A stretch of 22,977 nucleotides of DNA from Succinatimonas sp. UBA7265 (GTDB lineage: Bacteria; Pseudomonadota; Gammaproteobacteria; Enterobacterales; Succinivibrionaceae), in contig DKSD01000049.1 of the NCBI GenBank assembly GCA_002473165.1, positions 1-22,977 on the forward strand, in the 5' to 3' direction. Below, piece after piece: positions 14,563 through 21,442 of the stretch; the first letter of the stretch is position 1, and every line of letters starts with the position of its first letter. The notes below the pieces were generated by a model. That model saw nothing but the letters and a program-made list of their open reading frames with translations, made no database searches and was not told where the DNA came from. The position numbers and the translations under genes are program-made.

Positions 14563-14599
14563 GGCATTTATTTCCTTTGCTCCGTCTCTGACGGGTTTT
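14531..14599 (+). promoter_or_regulatory. Candidate attenuator hairpins before metQ
   Basis: Three stems can be drawn: GCATG/CATGC (14531-14535 with 14544-14548), AATGCC/GGCATT (14550-14555 with 14563-14568, leader stop codon in the loop), and CCGTC/GACGG (14582-14586 with 14590-14594) followed by GTTTT. The last resembles a weak intrinsic terminator. GGCA at 14563-14566 could instead pair with TGCC at 14536-14539, so the first two structures can exclude one another. Confidence 0.4.
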
Positions 14600-14687
14600 A
14601 ACTGCTGATTTTGCCCATAGAGGGGTTTCCGTACCCGGAGATCCGTTATGGACAGTATTCAAGATCTATCTTTTTTGGAGATTAGTT

Positions 14688-15524
14688 ATGAAAAAATTCG
14701 CTTTAACCACAGCCGTATTGTCTTTAGCCGCCGGCCTGTTCCTGGGCACCCCGGCCGCTTCCGCCGCTGACAGCGCCATCCCGCAGACGATCAAATTCGG
14801 CTTTGCCCCCGGCCCTTATCGCGGGATCGTCGAGAAGTTCGTCGAGCCGCAGCTCAAAGAGCAGGGATACAAGATCGAATACGTCGATTTCACCGACTGG
14901 GTGACCCCTGACAGCGCTTTGGAGTCAGGCGATGTCGACGCCAACCTCTTTCAGCACTCGACCTATCTTGCGAACATCGTCAAAGATCAGGGGCTGCACC
15001 TGACTCCCGTCGTCGGCGTGCCGACTTTAGGCATCGGCGTGTTCTCGGTTAAGCACAAGACTTTGGATGAACTCCCTGAGGGCGCCACGATCCTCATCCC
15101 CACTGACGCCGTGAACCTCGCCCGCGCCCTGCGCATCGCCCAGGAAGTCGGGCTTATCAAGCTTAACAACACGAGCGAAACCTCCGAGATTAAAGCGTCC
15201 ATCGGCGACATTACCGAGAATCCGCGCAAGCTTGATTTTGTGCCGGTTGACGCCGCGCAGATCACCCGCTCGCTCGATTCAGCCGACGCGGGCTTTGTCC
15301 CCGGCAACTTCGCCGAGGCCGCGAAGCTTGATTACTCAAAGGCGCTGGCCGTCGAGAGCGTGCAGCAGAACATCATCAATGTCATCGCGGTGCGCGAGGG
15401 CGACAAAGACACCATCGGCAAGCTCTTAAAAGACGCGGTGCAGTCAGATTATTTCAGGCAGCATCTCAATGCCGACCATTACTACGATTCCTTCACCCGT
15501 CCGCAGTGGTGGTCTGAGAAATGA
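14688..15524 (+). CDS. metQ: MetQ/NlpA-family substrate-binding protein
   Basis: The periplasmic binding protein of a MetNIQ-type ABC importer, for methionine or a related compound. The 278-aa product has a signal peptide ending PAASA (cut near 26/27), but no lipobox cysteine, so it should be free in the periplasm; most MetQ are lipoproteins. The family core is clear: FGFAPGPYRGIVE (37-49), YVDFTDWVTPDSAL (65-78), DVDANLFQHSTYL (82-94), VGVPTLGIGVFSVKHKTLDELPEGA, and a C-terminal FTRPQWW. The usual PGPH reads PGPY, so specificity could differ from L-Met. GGAG lies 8 bases before the ATG. Its stop overlaps the metN start (ATGA). The name is by family and gene order. Confidence 0.85.
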   Translation: MKKFALTTAVLSLAAGLFLGTPAASAADSAIPQTIKFGFAPGPYRGIVEKFVEPQLKEQGYKIEYVDFTDWVTPDSALESGDVDANLFQHSTYLANIVKDQGLHLTPVVGVPTLGIGVFSVKHKTLDELPEGATILIPTDAVNLARALRIAQEVGLIKLNNTSETSEIKASIGDITENPRKLDFVPVDAAQITRSLDSADAGFVPGNFAEAAKLDYSKALAVESVQQNIINVIAVREGDKDTIGKLLKDAVQSDYFRQHLNADHYYDSFTRPQWWSEK

Positions 15525-16549
15525 GCGAGAGCATCAGATTTAATCGCGTGAGCGTCGCCTTCTCAAACCAGGGCAAAACCTTCACCGCGGTGGACAAGGT
15601 GACGCTGGCCGTCAACAAAGGGGAGTTCTTCGGGATCATCGGCCCCTCGGGGGCCGGCAAGTCGACGCTGGTGCGCACCGTAAACCTGCTCCAGCGCCCG
15701 ACCTCGGGGAACGTGTATATAGACGGGCAGGATGTGACCTCATACAAGGGCCGGGAGCTCTCGGCCCTGAGGCTGAGGATCGGCATGATCTTCCAGCACT
15801 TCAACCTCGTGCGCAACTCCACCGTAGCCGACAACGTGGCGTTCGCGCTGTTGGCCTCGGGCACACAGAAAGCGAAGATCCGCCCGCGGGTTCTGGAACT
15901 GCTCAAACTCACAGGGCTCTCTGACAAAGCGGATCTCTATCCCGCGGCGCTTTCAGGCGGGCAGAAGCAGCGCGTGGCTATCGCCCGCGCGCTTGCCAAC
16001 AACCCTGAGATCCTGCTGTGCGACGAGGCCACCTCGGCGCTTGATCCTGAGAACACGGCTGACGTGATCGCCGCGCTTAGGGACATCAAGGCGCAGTATC
16101 CGCTCACGGTGCTCTTTATCACGCACCAGGAGCAGGTGGCCCGCTCGCTCTTTGACCGCATCGCGGTCATGGAGCGCGGGAGGATCGTCGAGCAGGGCAC
16201 CGCCTATGAGATCTTCGCGCACCCGCAGTCAAAGGCGGCACAGGATCTCATCGCGCGCTCGCACGGCACGGAGATCCCAAAAGAAGTGGCCGCTTCATTG
16301 CAAGATCTTTTGGTGATCACTTTCCGCGAGGAGCACGCCTATGACGCGCTGATCGCTGAAACCTCGCGCAAATTCGGCACCGATCTCTCGATCATCGCCG
16401 GGCGCATCGACTACATCCAGGGCAAGCCTTTGGGCACGCTGGTGGTGTCGCTGGGCGGGCTCGATCCTAAAAAGCGCGTCCAGGTGCTCGCCTTTATCGC
16501 CGAGCGCGCCTGGATCCAGCCTTACAAAAAGGAGGAGTTTGATGTTTAA
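15521..16549 (+). CDS. metN: MetN methionine-import ATPase
   Basis: The ATP-hydrolysing subunit of the importer, cytoplasmic and paired with MetI. The 342-aa product carries Walker A GPSGAGKST (41-49), Q-loop FQH (Q92), ABC signature LSGGQKQ (144-150), Walker B ILLCDE (164-169), D-loop SALD and H-loop H202. The C-terminal part from about 264 is the NIL (ACT-like) domain that lets methionine inhibit the transporter in E. coli; it is complete here, supporting a Met-like ligand. The start ATG overlaps the metQ stop by four bases and the end overlaps metI by 8 bases, so the three are translated together. Confidence 0.95.
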   Translation: MSESIRFNRVSVAFSNQGKTFTAVDKVTLAVNKGEFFGIIGPSGAGKSTLVRTVNLLQRPTSGNVYIDGQDVTSYKGRELSALRLRIGMIFQHFNLVRNSTVADNVAFALLASGTQKAKIRPRVLELLKLTGLSDKADLYPAALSGGQKQRVAIARALANNPEILLCDEATSALDPENTADVIAALRDIKAQYPLTVLFITHQEQVARSLFDRIAVMERGRIVEQGTAYEIFAHPQSKAAQDLIARSHGTEIPKEVAASLQDLLVITFREEHAYDALIAETSRKFGTDLSIIAGRIDYIQGKPLGTLVVSLGGLDPKKRVQVLAFIAERAWIQPYKKEEFDV

Positions 16550-17204
16550 CGAGACGCTGGTGATCCTGCAGCGCGAGCTGTGGAAGGCCTTTGCCCAGAC
16601 CTTTGTCATGATGGGGATCTCTTTTGTGCTCAGCCTGATCCTCGGGCTGGCTTTGGGCTTTGTGCTCTACCTTACCGAAACGCCGGCCTTTTACCCCAAA
16701 AAATCGCTGAACGCCGTGGCCGCGGCGATCGTGAACTTTATCCGTTCGATCCCGTTCATCATCCTCGTGGTGTTCACGCTGCCGTTTACGTTCTGGCTCG
16801 TCGGCACGAAGATCGGCCCCATCGCGGCCTCCGTGCCCATGACGATCTCGGCCACGGTGTTCCTGGCGCGCTTAGTCGAGAGCTCGCTCAAGGAAACGGA
16901 TCCGGGCGTGATCGAGGCGGCGCTGGCCAGCGGCGCCCGCCCCTGGCTCATCATCCGCAAGGTGCTGCTGGTTGAAGCGGCTCCTTCGATCGCGCGCGCC
17001 GTGACTGTGGTGTTTATCAATCTCATCGGCGCCAGCGCCATGGCCGGCATGGTCGGCGGCGGCGGCATCGGCAACCTCGCAGTGCAGTACGGCTATTACC
17101 GCTATGAGACGGGCGTGATGCTCTTTACCATCGTCGTGCTCGTGATCGTGGTGCAGTTATCGCAGTACTTAGGAGACAAGGTGGCAAAACACCTCTCGCA
17201 TTAG
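16542..17204 (+). CDS. metI: MetI methionine-import permease
   Basis: The membrane subunit of the importer, 220 aa, close to the usual 217. About five membrane helices are visible (roughly 22-44, 60-82, 92-112, 150-172 and 190-210). The cytoplasmic EAA loop that docks MetN is EAALASGARPWLIIRK (125-140). The GMVGGGGIGNLA segment (169-180) is typical of the family. The start is the ATG 7 bases behind GGAGG; the TTG one codon upstream is less likely. It overlaps metN by 8 bases. Confidence 0.95.
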   Translation: MFNETLVILQRELWKAFAQTFVMMGISFVLSLILGLALGFVLYLTETPAFYPKKSLNAVAAAIVNFIRSIPFIILVVFTLPFTFWLVGTKIGPIAASVPMTISATVFLARLVESSLKETDPGVIEAALASGARPWLIIRKVLLVEAAPSIARAVTVVFINLIGASAMAGMVGGGGIGNLAVQYGYYRYETGVMLFTIVVLVIVVQLSQYLGDKVAKHLSH

Positions 17205-17229
17205 ACCCGGGCATAGGAGATCTAAAGCC

Positions 17230-18600
17230 ATGTCGGCTTTTACGGATGAACTTGTAAAAACCTGCCGCGGACAGGTGCTGTTGGACGGAGCCATCCCGGC
17301 CAAACTGCTCAGCGATTTCATCGGCGCGCTCAAAGGGCACGCGGAGGCTTACCTTAAGGCCGCGGATCGCGATGACGTCATCGCGGCCGTGAAACTTGCG
17401 GCAGCGCACCACGTGAGCGTCACCGTGCGCTCAGGCGGCACGAACCTTGTCGGCGCCACCGTGCCCGATGGCGGGCTGGTGCTCGATGTCAGCGGCTTAA
17501 ACCGGGTGCTGGATTTTGACGCGGCCAACATGTGTGTGACCGTCGAGCCCGGGATCACCCAGAAGGATCTCATCGCTTACGTCGAAAGCCGCGGCTTCAT
17601 TTATCCGCCGGATCCGGCCGAAAAGCTGGGCACCATCGGCGGCAATGTCTCGACGAACGCCGGCGGCATGCGCGCGGTGAAATACGGCGTCACTCGCGAC
17701 TTTGTGCTCGCCCTTGAACTCGTGCGCCCTGACGGCGAGGTGATCACTTTGGGCAGGAGAGTGCGCAAGAACGCCACCGGGCTTAACCTCAAGGAGATCG
17801 TCATCGGCTCGGAAGGCGGGTTCGGGGTGATCACGAAAGTGACGCTCAAACTCGTACCCAAGCCTGAGAGCTCGCTGTCGGCGCTGTTGTGCTACCGCAG
17901 CCTGGATGACGCCTGCCGCAGCGTCAACGCGATCCTGGGGGCGCACCTCGATCCGACGGCGGTGGAATTCCAGGAGCGCAAAGTGATCGCCTTTGCCGAA
18001 AAATTCTGCGGCAAAGCCTTTCCGGAGCCTTCATCGAAGGCCTATCTCATTGTGACGTTTGACGGCACACCGCAGAGCGTCAAAGAGCGCGTGGCGCGCT
18101 GCAAAGAGGTCGCCGCCTCCTGCGGCTGTTTTGCGCTGATCCCGCTTGATGATGAGAAGATCACTGCGGACATCTGGGAGGTGCGCGGCGCCGTGGCCCG
18201 CGCCGTCAACGCGACCGGGCCGTGGGAGCCGGTGGATACCGTCGTGCCCCTCGATCAGATCGCCGCTTTCATGGAGCGCGTCGGACGGATCTCGGAGGAA
18301 GAGGGCGTGCGCGCCCTGGGTTTCGGTCACGCAGGTGACGGCAACGTCCACCTGTGCGTGCTGCGCGACGCCATCCCCAAGGCGCAGTGGCCAAAGCGGC
18401 TTGACCGGACGCTTGCGCGCATCTATGACGCGGCTTATGAGTTAGGAGGTCTGATCTCAGGGGAGCACGGGATCGGCAAGGCCAAGCGCAAATATTTCCT
18501 GGAACATGCCGATCCCAGCGAGCGCGAGCTCATGCTCGGCGTCAAACGCTCTTTCGATCCGGAAAACCGCTTTAACCCGCATGACGCTTATGCGCTGTAA
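17230..18600 (+). CDS. FAD-dependent 2-hydroxyacid dehydrogenase (GlcD/LdhD family)
   Basis: A 456-aa flavoenzyme that oxidises a 2-hydroxyacid (D-lactate, glycolate or similar) to the 2-oxoacid. The FAD-binding PCMH domain shows RSGGTNLVG (68-76), PPDPAEKLGTIGGNVSTNAG (126-145) and GSEGGFGVIT (193-202). The C-terminal FAD-oxidase domain has GHAGDGNVH (366-374) and SGEHGIG (410-416), holding the histidines and glutamate of the metal/substrate site. No GlcE or GlcF partner is next to it, so the electron acceptor is unknown. It begins 25 bases after metI, behind AGGAG, with no terminator between, so it probably belongs to the met importer operon. This suggests the imported ligand may be a hydroxy analogue of methionine or another 2-hydroxyacid; that link is inference. 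Confidence 0.9.
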   Translation: MSAFTDELVKTCRGQVLLDGAIPAKLLSDFIGALKGHAEAYLKAADRDDVIAAVKLAAAHHVSVTVRSGGTNLVGATVPDGGLVLDVSGLNRVLDFDAANMCVTVEPGITQKDLIAYVESRGFIYPPDPAEKLGTIGGNVSTNAGGMRAVKYGVTRDFVLALELVRPDGEVITLGRRVRKNATGLNLKEIVIGSEGGFGVITKVTLKLVPKPESSLSALLCYRSLDDACRSVNAILGAHLDPTAVEFQERKVIAFAEKFCGKAFPEPSSKAYLIVTFDGTPQSVKERVARCKEVAASCGCFALIPLDDEKITADIWEVRGAVARAVNATGPWEPVDTVVPLDQIAAFMERVGRISEEEGVRALGFGHAGDGNVHLCVLRDAIPKAQWPKRLDRTLARIYDAAYELGGLISGEHGIGKAKRKYFLEHADPSERELMLGVKRSFDPENRFNPHDAYAL

Positions 18601-18689
18601 GGAAAACGCCGTTTACGGCGGCGTAAGCGCTCTCCCTTTTTAAGGGGGTTGCGCGCATTCATAAAGCCTGAGCCTGCTTCGGACATGAA

Positions 18690-18712
18690 AAAGCCGGCGT
18701 TAAGCCGGCTTT
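18690..18712. terminator. Bidirectional terminator between convergent genes
   Basis: AAAGCCGGC (18690-18698) pairs with GCCGGCTTT (18704-18712) around a 5-base loop. Extra A residues (18688-18692) on one side and T on the other let it serve both the flavoenzyme gene (plus) and the PotF-like gene (minus). A smaller GC hairpin near 18606-18624 may add to it. Confidence 0.85.
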
Positions 18713-18741
18713 ATATTGTCTTTTAAGCGCTTTTAGCCTGG

Positions 18742-19890
18742 CTAATCCCAGCCGTTCGCGTCTTCGCTCTCAGCCTCGCCGTCTTCCCCTGAGGAGGCGC
18801 CGGAGTCGAGCTTCATGCCGTTCCACACATCATTGGTGATGCGGGAGACCTTGGCGCTCGTAGGCTGCATCAGGTACATCTTGGCCATGAGCTCGTCTGA
18901 GAGGATGATGCTCGGGTTGTCGCGCAGCTCGGGATCAAAGTGCTCCACGGCCTTGCTCACCGGCAGCGGATAGCGGATCTCGTTGGCGATGTCAGCGGCG
19001 TGATCCGGATTGATGAGGTAGTCAAACCACTTCATCGCGGCGTCATAGTGATCGCCGGCGGCCGGCACGGCCCAGCAGTCAAACCACATCGGCGAGCCTT
19101 CTTTAGGCACGACGTACTGGACTTCAATGCCTTGGCCTGCGGCCTGCGCGCGGGCGCGCGACTGCAGGACGTCGCCTGAGTAGCCGATCACCGCGCACAC
19201 CTCGCCTGAGGCCAGATCGTTTATGTACCTTGAGGAGTGAAAGTAGGCGGTGTTGCGGGCCAGATCGGTAAGCAGGGCGCGGGCCTCTTTGTAGTCAGCG
19301 GCTTTCTCCGATGACGGATCTTTGCCTAAGAAGTGCATGGCCGCGGAGATCACCTCGATGGGGGAGTCGAGCACTGCGATGCCGCACTCGCGCAGCTTGG
19401 CGGAATTGTTCTTGTCAAAGAGGAAGTTCCAGGAATCGACTTTGTAATCCTTCCCGAAGATCTCCTGGACTTTTTTGACGTTGTAGCCTATGCCCACCGA
19501 GATCTCGGTGTAAGGGTAGGCGAAGTCGTTGTTGGGATCGATCTCCGCAAGCTTCTTCATGCGGACCTGGTCAAGATCATTCCAGTGCGGGATCTTGGAG
19601 TGATCGATCTTGACGATGGCGCCGGCCTTTGCCAGGCGCGGCACGTAATAGCTGGGCGTGTTGACGCAGTCAAAGCCTGAGTGGCCTGAAAGCAGGCGGG
19701 CTTCGACCATTTCGTTGGAGTCGAACGTGGCGTAGTTGACGTTCTTGAGGCCGCTTTCCTTTTGGAAGTCAGCCACGGTGTTCTCACCTATGTAGTCGCT
19801 CCAGTTCCAAATATTAAGATCGGCGGCCGCGGCGGCAGCACAGGCTGCGGCGGCGCAGGCTGCGGAAATGATCTTTGTTTTAATGCGCAT
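18742..19890 (-). CDS. PotF/PotD-like polyamine-type substrate-binding protein
   Basis: A 382-aa periplasmic binding protein of the spermidine/putrescine family. The signal peptide is Ala-rich (MRIKTKIISAACAAAACA..., cut near 22-23). The mature part starts LNIWNWSDYIGENTVADF, as in E. coli PotF (YNWSDYI), and keeps YATFDSNEMVEARLLSG (~53-69), PYTEISVGIGYN (~126-137), YFHSSRYINDLASGEVC (~216-232) and a YSGDV turn. It is followed by no potG, potH or potI, so its permease must be encoded elsewhere. The last 20 residues (363-382) form an acidic Gly/Ser/Glu/Asp tail that I do not know from PotF. GGAG lies 11 bases before the ATG. Confidence 0.85.
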   Translation of the reverse strand: MRIKTKIISAACAAAACAAAAAADLNIWNWSDYIGENTVADFQKESGLKNVNYATFDSNEMVEARLLSGHSGFDCVNTPSYYVPRLAKAGAIVKIDHSKIPHWNDLDQVRMKKLAEIDPNNDFAYPYTEISVGIGYNVKKVQEIFGKDYKVDSWNFLFDKNNSAKLRECGIAVLDSPIEVISAAMHFLGKDPSSEKAADYKEARALLTDLARNTAYFHSSRYINDLASGEVCAVIGYSGDVLQSRARAQAAGQGIEVQYVVPKEGSPMWFDCWAVPAAGDHYDAAMKWFDYLINPDHAADIANEIRYPLPVSKAVEHFDPELRDNPSIILSDELMAKMYLMQPTSAKVSRITNDVWNGMKLDSGASSGEDGEAESEDANGWD

Positions 19891-19936
19891 CAGACTTTAA
19901 TCTCCAGTTAAGGCAGGTTTTAAACCGTAAATGCGG

Positions 19937-19954
19937 CCCGCGTTTTAACGCGGG
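19937..19954. promoter_or_regulatory. Inverted repeat in the divergent potF-like / parA intergenic region
   Basis: CCCGCGTT (19937-19944) and AACGCGGG (19947-19954) form a perfect dyad with 2 bases between. It lies in the 169-base gap between divergent genes with no U-tract, so it may be an operator rather than a terminator. No clear promoter was seen beside it. Confidence 0.4.
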
Positions 19955-20059
19955 ATCAGGGGTATTTTAAGCATGAAAGGCGCAAATCCTGTGATCCGCA
20001 GGTGAATTTTCCTTTTGGTGCGGCTAAACTAAAAAAAGTCAATAAAAGGGCAAAACACC

Positions 20060-20827
20060 ATGGGCTCAGTGATCGCGATTTCGAACACCAAAGGCGGCAG
20101 CGGCAAGACATCGACTGCGGTTAACCTGAGCTTTGCCATGGCCATCACCCACCGCCGCGTGCTGCTTATCGATCTCGATCCGCAGGCCAGCGCCACGGTG
20201 GCGCTGGGGTTTGAGCGCGCCGATGACAGCCATTCGCTCGCGGGCGTGCTCATTTCAGGAAATCCCTTGCCTGCCGTGATCACCCGCTACAAGCGCGGCC
20301 TCTTTGACATGGTGCCCTCAAACGAGGATCTCACCGCGGTGCCCGTGGCGCTGTACAACGAGCCTGACGCCTCCACCAGGCTTAAAAAAGCCCTGCTCGC
20401 CGTGCGCGAGAGCTATGACTTCGTCTTTATAGACTGCCCGCCGTCTTCAGGCGTGCTCTTTGACAACGCTTTGTGCGCCTCAGACCGCCTGATCATTCCG
20501 GCGCAGTGCGATTTCTTCTCCATGGACGCGCTCGCGCAGATGATGAGCCTCTTTGAGAAGCTCAACTTTGAGCACAAGGCGAAGGTGCGGCTTTTGGGGG
20601 TGCTCAGAACCATGTACGATCCGGATCGCGCCCAGGCTCAGGCCATCAGCTCTGAACTGGAAAAGCAGTTTGGGCAGCTGCTGTTTGATACCGTGATCCC
20701 GTACACTTCAAGGGTAAGCGAGGCTGCGGCCAGCGGCCGGCCGCTGCTTCTTTATGACAAGTCTTCGACGGCGGCGCGCGCCTATCTCGCGCTGGCAGGC
20801 GAAATCATCGCCAAACTCCGCCATTGA
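20060..20827 (+). CDS. ParA/Soj-family ATPase
   Basis: A 255-aa ATPase of the chromosome-partition type, which moves cargo by patterned binding to the nucleoid. It has the deviant Walker A KGGSGKT (11-17) with signature lysine K11 and K16, A' motif VLLIDLDPQAS (34-44), Walker B FVFIDCPPS (121-129), and a Soj-like C-terminal half (LLGVLRTMYDP, then DTVIPYTSRVSEA and AYLALAGEI). The Walker loop has Ser where Val or Ile is usual. No parB, rsmG or mnmG is next to it and I saw no parS site (TGTTTCACGTGAAACA), so it is an orphan copy here. The start follows AAGGG at about 11 bases. Confidence 0.9.
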   Translation: MGSVIAISNTKGGSGKTSTAVNLSFAMAITHRRVLLIDLDPQASATVALGFERADDSHSLAGVLISGNPLPAVITRYKRGLFDMVPSNEDLTAVPVALYNEPDASTRLKKALLAVRESYDFVFIDCPPSSGVLFDNALCASDRLIIPAQCDFFSMDALAQMMSLFEKLNFEHKAKVRLLGVLRTMYDPDRAQAQAISSELEKQFGQLLFDTVIPYTSRVSEAAASGRPLLLYDKSSTAARAYLALAGEIIAKLRH

Positions 20828-20983
20828 CATGGTGATTCTGTCTTGAAGATTACCTCGGCAGACTGAGAACTGATTTTGACCTCTTGCAGCTATTGCTGAG
20901 ATTTTCCGGTTTGTAAGTTATTAATAATTATTAACTAAACAGCTTGCGCTTTATAAGGCGTGACTTTATTGCAGAAGTTATTT

Positions 20984-21088
20984 TTATTTATTCATTTTCT
21001 TTAAATAAAAAGCCAAAAACACTGCCATGGCTACAAAGCAAAGAAAAATAAAGAAAAGAAACCCCATAAAAATATAAACCTGATTCAT
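20984..21088 (-). CDS. Tiny single-pass membrane protein (34 aa), translationally coupled
   Basis: No family is recognised. The 34-aa product starts MNQVYIFMGF, is hydrophobic from about 4 to 28 (one membrane helix rich in Phe) and ends in a basic tail (LKKMNK). Its ATG overlaps the TGA of the 76-aa gene by four bases (ATGA), with AGGAG 6 bases upstream inside that gene. Size, order, overlap and basic tail match the 35-aa gene at 2098-2205. The coding strand is T-rich, unlike the neighbours. Most likely real; function unknown. Confidence 0.65.
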   Translation of the reverse strand: MNQVYIFMGFLFFIFLCFVAMAVFLAFYLKKMNK

Positions 21089-21315
21089 TTAAATCTCCTA
21101 AGCTGTCTGTTAAAAAGCCAAAATAATGTACTGAAAATTAAAACTAAAGATGTCAAGATAACGGCAAAAAACAGCATTGTCTCAAATTGATTGTCAGATA
21201 TTTCCGTTACATTTGCCATCCAATAATAGAAGATGCTCCCGATCCCCGCCACCAGCACAATGATTATGTTTTGGAAAATATTCACATAATTTTGGATTTC
21301 GTCTTTTTGTTCCAT
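21085..21315 (-). CDS. Small two-pass inner-membrane protein (76 aa)
   Basis: No family is recognised. The chosen ATG at 21315 follows a good ribosome binding site (AGGGAAAG, adjacent); the frame is open further upstream, but that part overlaps the FlhC-like gene and reads like its shadow. The 76-aa product has an N-terminal charged/amphipathic part (MEQKDEIQNYVNIFQN), helix one at about 17-34, a polar loop (NVTEISDNQFE) and helix two at about 47-67, then a basic end (NRQLRRFK). Its layout matches the 79-aa protein at 2198-2437, and short segments look alike (YEKLFRDIGLVFVA there, YVNIFQNIIIVLVA here). It lies 128 bases after the FlhC-like stop. A TATAAT at 21331-21336 is too close to the start to be convincing. 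Confidence 0.7.
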   Translation of the reverse strand: MEQKDEIQNYVNIFQNIIIVLVAGIGSIFYYWMANVTEISDNQFETMLFFAVILTSLVLIFSTLFWLFNRQLRRFK

Positions 21316-21442
21316 TCTTTCCCTAATTTCATTATAGTTCGCGCTTTCAGCTGTAACTGCGCGTACGTGTGTTTTCTCTGATTTCCAAGGTGCGCAGGCT
21401 TTTACCCCTTTTTTTAAGAGAGCCTCCTGCCTGCGATCCTCG

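Noticed and set aside
14459..14662. 67-codon minus-strand frame opposite the metQ leader
   Set aside because: No ribosome binding site or family pattern; it runs against the apparent transcript.
14368..14687. SAM riboswitch in the metQ leader
   Set aside because: I looked for the SAM-I core pattern and did not find it; the hairpins present are small and simple.
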